Source: Taxawa tesnikishii (nom. ined.) (taxonomy: Eukaryota > Ascomycota > Dothideomycetes > Dothideales). From it: 64,000 nucleotides of DNA. The notes below the pieces were generated by a model. That model saw nothing but the letters and a program-made list of their open reading frames with translations. It did not search any database and was not told the origin of the DNA. Positions 46,249 to 55,073 of this stretch are shown here, piece by piece. The position numbers and the translations under genes are program-made. Each line of letters starts with the position of its first letter. The stretch's first letter is position 1. The stretch is taken from the NCBI GenBank assembly GCA_030247885.1, contig JAPDRO010000028.1, positions 62,001-126,000 of the forward strand, read 5' to 3'.

Positions 46249-47593
46249 TTTTCCAGAAGGCGATGTTGGATGCTCACATTTTCCTTGCTCGGAAAGAAAA
46301 CCCGAGGCCGAGGCTGGATGCCAAGACTTCACTCAGCCAGTCATTGCATATGCAACTACAACATCCCGTCCTAGGATATTTTTGTCATTTCATCTTTACC
46401 TGCGTCCGCGGTGTTTTGATCTTGGTGCTTCGCGCTGGATAGAAGGGCCTAATCGCCGATTCTCCCTCCTGAAGCGGACCGACATTCCCACCTCCGACAT
46501 TGTGAGAGATATCTACAAGAGCAAGGCTTGTTGTAGGAGTGCCTGCGAGCAAGGTGTGAGACATGGCTGGGAGGGTTGAAAGACGATGGAAGAAAGAAAA
46601 AGATGGTGCTCTGATGATCCACTTCCGTAGAACACAATGGTAGCGATGGAGTGTGCGGGCAACAGATTCACTCCATCCAACGTCGAGGACTGGCGATTTG
46701 CAAGGAACACTACATGACCATCCCAATGCGCTTTGCAGGCACAGAGCATCTGAGAAGAAGGAACCCGCACAAGATCTAGCCGGTAGCTTCTTAGGAGGAT
46801 TGTACCAGTCCATGACTGCCTTTGCTAAGCGATCGAGCAGCGTAGCCACTAGTCAAGTCGCTGATGCACGAACCGAAACAAGAGACCCATCTTCAAGCAG
46901 AAAGAGCAGGTATGCTTGTTAGACGGAGAGCCTGCTGGTTCGATGAGGTAAAGCTCGTGTATCAAATCTGGGTGTCTCCACGGTATTTCGTATTATCAGT
47001 TTTTGAGCTATCAGGTTCTGCGCAACCGGGATGGCAAAGCTGATGTTTGTATTCCATGCTTCAGGTTTGACTACAAACGCATTGCGTTGTGTGACGCATG
47101 TAAAGGCAGGGTGCTGTGTCGGATAGGTACCTGCATGAAAGACAGCTGTGCCTTCCTGTCCAAGTGCCTTCCGCTTTCTCCATACCGACCCCACCTTCCT
47201 CCACAAACACCCCCTTCACTTGCGCATCACCGCATCACTCACTCTTTCTTCTGCCACTTCACGAGTCCTGCAAATCCATAACTCCATTGTTCGGTACGTT
47301 ACTCAACTGCCACGGATGGTCGCAGGTCAGGGCAACAGCCGCCGTCACCGAAGTAAGCTGCACCTTCCCGTCCTTCCTCATTGAGAAATTTCCAGTCAAA
47401 GACCTGCTCAAAAACTAATTCTTCAGCGCGGCGACACGCTGGTCCTGTCAATCCTTCACTCAGACGTCTGCCGTTGGGAACACCACAGGCCAAGATTGGC
47501 ACAACGCCTGTACCGCATATCTCCGTAGTGCCCACGCGTGACAACGACACCCTCGAATCTCGCAACGAAATCCGCAAGCACACCAACAGCGCC
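46249..47593. other. Intergenic between divergent genes, nothing recognised
   Basis: The stretch holds the promoters of the SPOUT gene and of the large hypothetical gene. The frame of the latter is open upstream to about 47381 but without an ATG, so part is probably 5' UTR. Confidence 0.4.
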
Positions 47594-50047
47594 ATGTATC
47601 GCCCTTCCACGCCTGGCCCCTCCCCGGCGGAGGCATCTGCGCGTGAGAACGCCCGACCAACCTCCCACAAAACGACCAGCGACCCTGTCAGCGAACAGAG
47701 CGTAGCCGATCTTGCTGCGATGAAGCTTGAGCGTCAGAACAAGCGCATCACCGAGAGTGACAACGACCTTCTCACTGGCCTACTCAAGCACAAGAGCGGA
47801 ACACGCAACAAGGGATCAAAGGTGTGGAGGCCTTTCGACTTCACCGACAACAGTGCCGATAACTCGAGCGTGACTGATACAGACGAGCCCCATAACCCCT
47901 GTTCATTTGACGTTCACGCTCAGGTGTTTCAGCCTTCACGCGCCGAGCTCCCACGCACCGAACCTCCCGCAGTTACGATCCACCTCAATACCTTCCTAGA
48001 CAGTGAGGATACTGAAGACGACTTCCAACTTGTCACGGGAAGAAAGTTCAAGGCAGCACCACTGAAGGCCCCCATTGGACTCAACGCACACGAAGTCAAG
48101 ACGGAAGACAAGCCTGCAACTGTCACTGCTTCGTTCAATAAACGCCAGATCAACGAGGTCTTTGGCAACGATCTCCCGACACCAGACATCCTTGCCTCCA
48201 CACCAGGTACCAGAGAAGGGCAGGTTCAGTTCGTGATACATCCCAACGGCGACGTTTCTGCCCAGCAGTGGTCTTTGGTCGAATTTCAGTGGCACAACAT
48301 CGGTCAGTACTCAAACATCCGCAAGCGCACGGAGGGTCAGCTCGCTGCGGACCGCCTGAAGGGTCAGACGGAGTTGCAGACTCTCCAGCAAAACACCCTG
48401 GCCTATTTTCGAGCCCTTGGAAAGCAACGTGAGGCAACGACCATGGGCTTGCCTTTTGGGCCTAAGGAGGTTCAAGCATGTTTACCTAACATCCGCATTG
48501 AGCGTCCTTCACATGCCGAGTCGCAGCTCAACACATCCCCAAGCAAAGCGTTCACTACTACAGACACAGATTCTGTAATGGCTGAAGACGGGAATGCCGT
48601 GCGACATGATGCTGATGATCGCTTTTCCACCCAAGACGTCTTTACATCCTCACACAATCCCAACATCTGGGCCGAACGGCGAACAGTACATCAAGAAAGG
48701 CGTGTTACAAGCGGCCTGACTATGCCTGCGGAGCCGTCCAGCACGTTGCCCATGGCCTTTACTCAGGGTCGCGCCGACTGGGCACAAACATATAGATTAG
48801 TGGCAGAGAGAAGAACCCAGTCTCGGCCGCCGTCGCCGTCACCGCTTAGAAAATCCGAAAGCAACAATGACTTGGTTCCTACCGCTCCGACTCCTGTTCC
48901 GGGGCTGCAACAGCGGAACTGGGACCCTCCAAGTGGCCCTTCACGCAGCCTAAATAGCTTGCCATTCCAACCTAGCCAGCTGCCAGTACCAGCGGGCACT
49001 CAAGCAACTTCGGCACAGGCAAACCGCAGCGCCATGAGAGACTATTTGATGAACATCGGCAATGCTGCTTCGGCTCGCGGCCAGCAGACAACAGCCCCGA
49101 GAACCGTCCTTCATGATCCATTGCAATCAAAGATGTCGTCTGATATACCAAGTGATACACTCTTCAGGCCGTCAAACCAGATCAACTACGCTCCGGTCAC
49201 CAGCAGTGAGTATTCATGGAACAACCAGAGCTTCCTCGCAGCTGTTGCTGGAAGCCACCAAAACCTAACGACGCCGGATGAGGGCAAAAACCTCAAAGTC
49301 AGCGAGCCTGAAGGTGACTGGTCCAACCGACGCGTCGACGTGGTGACTTTTACCACGCCATACCTTTCGAATGAAGACTTTCGTCCGCTGAACCCCCACG
49401 GACCGTTCTTCACCGACACCTGTCCACCAAGAGTGAGCCAGAAATCCAAGGACGAGGAGCTGCGCGAGTGGTTCTACGGCGGCAACAGAGCCCAGCGTCA
49501 GGAAGACTTCTACCAGCAGATCAAATCAGCACACTACCAGCGTTCTTCCTCTAAGCCCGCCAGCGCAGCCTCGACACCCATCAAACCACGCGCCATGGGC
49601 GGCAGCGGTCCCGGCGTCATCGGCCCGCCATCGTCGGCGTCCACTCCGCAGAAGAGGGCCGACCGCGCCCAGAACCAAGAGTTCAACGAGGCCACAACGC
49701 GCCTGCTGATCCCAGTCCTCGAGAACCTGGCCAGCTACGTCGAGGGTCCGGCGTCCAAGCGCTACGGCTACTTCGCCCCCTTCGTGCAGCCGCCCGCTTG
49801 GTGCATCGATACCGGTCCGCAAGGAAATCAGAGCTTCTTCGATACCGAGTGGGGTCGGCCGCCCGCGAGGATCGGCAGAGACAGCAGATACAGACCGCTG
49901 GCTTTCGAGGGCCGGTTCGGTGGGTTCGAACCCGGGGAATGGGACACGGACTCGGCAAGGGACTGGGCGGATTCAGGTTCGGCGGCAAGTTCTAGGAGAA
50001 CTGTACAACAGAGCGGACGACGGCTAGCGAAGAGACTGAGCAGGTAG
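47594..50047 (+). CDS. Large conserved-looking hypothetical protein
   Basis: A single exon encodes 817 aa from the first in-frame ATG (MYRPSTPGPSPAEAS). Most of it is Ser/Pro/Gln-rich and probably disordered. Ordered-looking blocks are VADLAAMKLERQNKRITESD near the start, VQFVIHPNGDVSAQQWSLVE, DEELREWFYGGNRAQRQEDF, and a C-terminal block TRLLIPVLENLASYV / GYFAPFVQPPAWCIDTGPQG / FFDTEWGRPPARIGRD followed by an Arg-rich tail. The C-terminal block reads like a conserved Pezizomycotina protein, but I cannot name a family or function. The frame is intact over 2.4 kb. Confidence 0.8.
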   Translation: MYRPSTPGPSPAEASARENARPTSHKTTSDPVSEQSVADLAAMKLERQNKRITESDNDLLTGLLKHKSGTRNKGSKVWRPFDFTDNSADNSSVTDTDEPHNPCSFDVHAQVFQPSRAELPRTEPPAVTIHLNTFLDSEDTEDDFQLVTGRKFKAAPLKAPIGLNAHEVKTEDKPATVTASFNKRQINEVFGNDLPTPDILASTPGTREGQVQFVIHPNGDVSAQQWSLVEFQWHNIGQYSNIRKRTEGQLAADRLKGQTELQTLQQNTLAYFRALGKQREATTMGLPFGPKEVQACLPNIRIERPSHAESQLNTSPSKAFTTTDTDSVMAEDGNAVRHDADDRFSTQDVFTSSHNPNIWAERRTVHQERRVTSGLTMPAEPSSTLPMAFTQGRADWAQTYRLVAERRTQSRPPSPSPLRKSESNNDLVPTAPTPVPGLQQRNWDPPSGPSRSLNSLPFQPSQLPVPAGTQATSAQANRSAMRDYLMNIGNAASARGQQTTAPRTVLHDPLQSKMSSDIPSDTLFRPSNQINYAPVTSSEYSWNNQSFLAAVAGSHQNLTTPDEGKNLKVSEPEGDWSNRRVDVVTFTTPYLSNEDFRPLNPHGPFFTDTCPPRVSQKSKDEELREWFYGGNRAQRQEDFYQQIKSAHYQRSSSKPASAASTPIKPRAMGGSGPGVIGPPSSASTPQKRADRAQNQEFNEATTRLLIPVLENLASYVEGPASKRYGYFAPFVQPPAWCIDTGPQGNQSFFDTEWGRPPARIGRDSRYRPLAFEGRFGGFEPGEWDTDSARDWADSGSAASSRRTVQQSGRRLAKRLSR

Positions 50048-50616
50048 GCTTTTGAGGCGTTGGGAGGGAGGGGCCAGGAAAATTGTGGGAAGGGAAACGG
50101 CAGGGGCGCGTGTGCGGGATGATGGCACGATCCGGACGAAGATCTAAAGGGCGGAGAACTCTGAGTTTTTGATGATTCCCAAAGGCAACGATATGGTCTT
50201 GCTGAGGTTGCTGTGGGAAGACAGAAAGGATACCCACTGGGAAGCAGAATGATGGATACGATCCCCCGACCACTTCTCTCATACCTGTCCCGTATACGCC
50301 ATCTCCAGCTTGACCACGACCAGGCGGTGTGGCAATGACGTATACGGAGTCAAGCTTTCCAAGTCTGACAGCTGCCCTCGTTTGAGAAAAGTTAGGGTTT
50401 CCGTTCCCTAATCGCCACGTTGGAGTACATCGCAGTATGCTGGCTGTTCCATTCTGCGGAGCAAGACGCTCGATCAAAACGATGTTTTACAGCGGAGGAG
50501 GAGGAGGAGGAGGCATGGGATCGTTGCAAACCCGGATCTTTCTTTGGGATTTTTATTGCGGTATCTGTTACAAAAAGTTGCCAATGTCACCGTCTCAGAG
50601 GAAACGACGTCCGAAA

Positions 50617-51502
50617 CTAGTAGCCCTCCTTGCCCCACTTGTTGTACTTCTCGTGCAGGCTCTGCGATGGGAAGAAATGTCAGCGCTTCGAGTTTTTTCT
50701 TTTCGTGGTTTGCGTTTCGTGCCGGTGATCGCCCGTTTCTTCCTCGCTCCATCTTTCCGGTGCGTATTTCCTTCGTCGGGTTCTGCAATCTTCCTTTGCT
50801 CTGCCCTGCCCTGCTCTTTGTTTTCTGCTCACTCCTTCTTCCGCGCCCCGCTTCCGTTTTATGCTTCTCCTCACTCTTCCAACATAGGGGGCAAAAAGTT
50901 TGTGGAACGAGACTCACCCTTGGCAGGTTAACGTTTGGGATGATGACCTCGTTGAGGGCAGAGGGCGCGTCCTTGCGCGGCTTGCTGCTGTCACCACCCG
51001 GGTGGTACTGGTACTTGGCGTCGGAACCGGTGTTCCATGGCTCGGAGCCCGGGGCCTTGGAGACCGGGTTCTCGGACGAGGACGAGGTTGGGTTGCGGCT
51101 GAAGTGCCAGCCGGCGAGACCGAAGGCGCCGGACATGATTGTGAGGAGGATCTAGGGACACACACACGCGCTGGTTAGTAATTGGGGAAAAGACATGGTT
51201 CACGGGAGGTTTGAATGGAGGGTGGGTGATGGTTGTTGTTGTTGTTGTGCCCGAGTGTCGGAAAAGTGCGTCTTGGGAGGAAGGATGGATGGGCGGGTCG
51301 CCAGATGTGTGTGTGTGTGGATACGGGGACAATGGTGTAGGCGTACGTAGAGTTCGGGATCCCGGCGAGCGCCCTGCTTCAGGACGCTCTTGTCCGAGTC
51401 GCGACCAGCGCTGGAGACCTTGTTCTCGGCTCCTGAGTGCACGCCGGAGGCGCGGAGTGGGCGCGAGGCCCGGAATGCGGCGCGGCCAATAATGGAGGAC
51501 AT
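50617..51502 (-). CDS. Small mitochondrial membrane protein
   Basis: Exons 51347-51502, 50918-51151 and 50617-50661 total 435 nt, 144 aa. An Arg/Ser/Ala-rich presequence (SSIIGRAAFRASRPLRASG) leads to one membrane helix (YILLTIMSGAFGLAGWHFS), a soluble domain (KYQYHPGGDSS, ALNEVIIPNVNLP) and the end HEKYNKWGKEGY encoded by the last 45-nt exon. Size, single helix and topology fit an accessory subunit or assembly factor of the respiratory chain; sequences of this kind are widespread in filamentous ascomycetes, but I do not know an assigned role. Introns of 195 and 256 nt are long and contain simple repeats. Confidence 0.8.
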
Positions 51503-51580
51503 TCTGCGATTGCGATCAGCCGGTGGGTTAGTGTTGTTGCTGTTGTTGTTCGGGTGGTGCAATTGGCGTACGTAGTGGAG

Positions 51581-51604
51581 TGGTGGTGGTGGTGGTGGTG
51601 GTGG
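51581..51604. repeat. (TGG)n microsatellite
   Basis: Eight TGG units in the divergent promoter between the small mitochondrial gene and Erf2; shorter GTT and GT tracts lie nearby at 51231-51249, 51308-51319 and 51527-51550. Confidence 0.9.
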
Positions 51605-51796
51605 AGTGGAGAGTGGAGAGTGGTTGGTGGTACAAAGCTGTGACTATCTCACGTTCCTGAAGCTCGTTCAAGCAGTGAGGTCAGGTCAGGTCAGGTTCGA
51701 AGGTGGAAAGCTCCGAATGTGGTCAGACCACCTCCTTGGCAAAAGCGACCTTCTTCGAACCGAGCTCGGCAAGATCCGGCTCGATGTATTTCCGAC

Positions 51797-51846
51797 GCGA
51801 GAAGCGAGGAAGCGAGGAAGCGAAGGAAGCGAAGGAAGCGAGGAAG
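51797..51846. repeat. Purine-rich GCGAGGAA tandem repeat
   Basis: Six imperfect 8-9 nt units of the type GCGAGGAA / GCGAAGGAA in a row, about 390 nt upstream of the Erf2 start codon; one strand is almost pure purine. Confidence 0.85.
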
Positions 51847-52238
51847 TGTGCGCGGCTGCGGCGATTCCAACGGCGTGCTCCGCCCAATCCCACCCCTGAT
51901 TCTTCCGCCATGACCGTGACCGTGACCGTTGCTGCTACTGCACTGCATTGTTGTCTGTTCGCTGGCCAACGCCCATCTCGACTTTGACTTGCACATACTC
52001 GACGGGGAAGCAGAGAGGGACAGCCTACAACACTACTGTCGCGAATACCACTGTCGCCAACTCTGCGGAACTCTCTCGACGGCCTTCCCCTTCTTTACAT
52101 GCAAGCCTATGCGCCAACAACGTCACTAACCAGGGATATGCCACACACCACACAAACAGCTCGCACAACACCACCACCACCAGCGACTGAACAATAGTCA
52201 CCACAGCATCTCCTGCGACTACATCTCGCAGCGCAGCA

Positions 52239-54389
52239 ATGGCTGACCAGGCCGCCGGCCCTGTGCAACCCGATCCGAACAACAGCTTCTTCCTCGCGAC
52301 TTCTCCGGGAACAGAGAACCCCCTGGCGGCCACATCCGGCTTTCCTGCTTTCGATGCTGCTCAACAAAACCGTGGATCGAACGGATCCAATCTTCTATCA
52401 GTTACGGGTCCGGTAGGCGAACCCGGTCTTCCACCGTCACGGCCATCTTCCATTCCATCCTCAGGCGGAGGCTCTTCAAGAGCAAGAACCAGACCTTCCC
52501 GGCGCGGGTTGATGAGCTACGCCAGTCGCGGGAGCTGGACCGATCCATCAAGGCCCCCGTCAGCTGCCAGCAAGACTCATGTCCCGAACCTCACTTCCAG
52601 CGCATTTACCCGTCCGATGAGCGCTCAGAAGCTGCAGGGCCAGAAAGCACAGGCGCAGCGTCCCACCTCGCCGCTTGGACAGGAACTCATCTCGCGAAAG
52701 AGCAATGAGACTGAAAGCCGGAGTCGGAAACATCGGTATAGTGATGCTTCGATCGTAACGCTGGAGCATCAGAACAGGCCCATGGTGGATGCGGATGCGC
52801 CGCCCGTGCCCGTCTCGAGGGGTACTGCTGCTACGCAAGCGGATACGAACGTGGACGGGACGACGTTGCGATCTACGAGGACCGGAGGAAGCAGTGCGCC
52901 GTTGCATCGAGGGGAAAGGCCTTCACACTTGGATCTGAGAGCAGCAAAGAACGGAAGTGCTCCACCTGCAGCAAAGTCACCCAAGTCTGCAAAATCGCTT
53001 AGGGCGTCGTTGGGCTTGTCGAGTAGAAACGGCCGTGACCGTTCGCAGAACAACACGCGGACCAGTGGGCACGAGAAGCTATATTCTGAACCTCCTTCGC
53101 CCAAACCAGACCCGGAGAAGGCACCCAGAGACACGAAGAGGAAGAAGAGCTTGGGGAGGAACTGGGAGTATTATAATGGGAATGCGGTTTTTTCTTTTCT
53201 GGACGGATACTTAACTCACGGCGACGGCCGCTTAATGTTTTTACCGCGCTGCTGGCCGTTTTGCCCGCGGCGCTTTTCTTCGGTTTCTCGTGAGTACGGC
53301 TCTGGTCACACAGGAGAGAGATGAAAGAGAAATCGTGCTGACGTTACAACTTGCAGTGCGCCATGGCTGTGGCATAATGTTTCTCCTGCGATACCCATAC
53401 TTTTTGCTTATGTTTTTTCATCTGTATATCTTCTTTTCTTCATGCCTCCTTTACTGACCCTGGTGTAAGTGCGACTTAGTGTGCATTTTCTGCGCGGTTG
53501 CTGACGCATACATAGATCCTCCCACGTGGACTACACCCACATCCTCCAGCACCTCGGAACGAGGATCCACTTGCGCTCGGCCCACCTACCACAGACTGGG
53601 TGACGGTACGCTCTTTCAAGCCGGAGCCCTCCTCCACGTCCGATTCTGGCGGTCCCGGTCCCGCCACCGCTATGGAAGTTCCCGTCAAGTACTGCAAGTC
53701 GTGCGGCATCTGGAGACCTCCTCGCGCGCATCACTGCCGTATATGTGACTCCTGTATCGAGACCCAAGACCATCACTGTGTATGGCTGACCAACTGCGTC
53801 GGCCGACGAAACTACCGCTACTTCTTCACTTTCGTCGCTTCAGGAACTATTCTGGGCATGTTTCTTCTCGCGGCAAGCCTGGCGCATATCCTGGTGTGGA
53901 GGACTCGTAATCACGCTACCTTCGGTCATGCGATCAATGTCTGGAGGGTTCCGTTCGCCATGGCCATCTACGCCATCCTCATCATCCCGTACCCAGCCTC
54001 GCTCTGGGCGTACCATCTGTTCTTGACCGCCAGGAGAGACTACCAGAGAGTACCTCAACTCTCACAAGTTCTTACCCAAAGACCGCCATAGGCCTTTTAG
54101 TCAGGAGTCTGTACTCAGGAACTGGGCATCTATCCTCTTGAGGCCGCGCACGCCGCAGTACATGCGCTTCAAGGGACGGTATCAGGAAGGCGATCAGAGG
54201 CTGGGCGTGAGAAGGAAGAGCAGATGGCGGCCGGAGCCCGAAAGCCAGGATGAGGAGAAGGGCGCGATGGAGATGAAGGAGATGCCTGGCGGCGAGACTG
54301 GCTTCCAGGGTCCAGCTAGCAGGGGACGAGGCACGATCAACAATACCCCTCGATACGACGGCGTCACAAACGGTGGCGCCAGGGCTTAA
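52239..54389 (+). CDS. ERF2: DHHC palmitoyltransferase, Erf2 type
   Basis: Exons 52239-53289, 53357-53464 and 53516-54389 encode about 678 aa. A long disordered N-terminus precedes the conserved NWEYYNGNAVFF, membrane helices (VFTALLAVLPAALFFGFS; IPILFAYVFFICI), HASFTDPGILPR, the Cys-rich domain KYCKSCGIWRPPRAHHC and active site DHHC in ETQDHHCVWLTNCVGRRNYRYF near residue 472, then two more helices. Erf2 with its partner Shr5/Erf4 palmitoylates Ras on the ER. T runs at 53188-53193 and 53413-53418 each lack one base. Near 54030 the frame changes again, between LFLTAR and GETTREYLNSHKF-like sequence, by two lost bases or one gained. The C-terminus (PKDRHRPFSQES, YMRFKGRYQEGDQRL) is family-like. 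Confidence 0.88.
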
Positions 54390-54775
54390 TTGACCTCGGG
54401 CAAGGTTTGCGTCTTACTGTGCAGATTTTGACGTTTCTTCCTGGAGCAGCGTAATTGGCTGTCGTTGATTTGGGAAAGCGATGGAGTTTTACGTGGGTGG
54501 CACGAGGTGGGCATGTACAGATACAGATACCTGCATGTTTCGAAAGCGTTATATTGGGATCGTCATACTCGCCGTCATCTTCGAGCTGTTTTCTTATATG
54601 CGTCGCATATGATCACAAACGGTCGTGATTGTTGCCCGGTGAAGGTGAGCTGGAATGTGAACGCATTGGTTGATTGGCTTGGATTGGCGCGTGGAATCCA
54701 ACGCTTCCCGCACCATACTTTCACCTGGACACACACACTCTTGAACCAGCAAACATTGCATCTACATCCCTCTCT

Positions 54776-54838
54776 CTCTTGCTCTTGCTCTTGCTCTTGC
54801 TCTTGCTCTTGCTCTTGCTCTTGCTCTTGCTCTTGCTC
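54776..54838. repeat. (CTCTTG)n hexanucleotide microsatellite
   Basis: About ten perfect CTCTTG units between Erf2 and the SET-domain gene, 236 nt upstream of the latter's start codon; probably in its promoter or 5' UTR. Confidence 0.95.
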
Positions 54839-55073
54839 CTCGTCTTTTTGTAACTGGACTCATACGCTGTGTTTCCACTTCCCTCAATTGTCTTCTGAGT
54901 CTGGAGTACGCAATACGCACTTCCCGTGGCGTTTCTGATACTATATATTGAGAGATCTGCCCCACACGTCTCGAACGCGTCGCTCTGGGTCCAGCCTCCT
55001 GCACGCGTGAACCCTCCGGCTTTCGCCCTTCCTCTTCCCCAATTGACAAACGCAAACACCAACAACAACAACC

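Noticed and set aside
54776-54838. CRISPR-like or minisatellite array
   Set aside because: It is a perfect hexanucleotide microsatellite without spacers.
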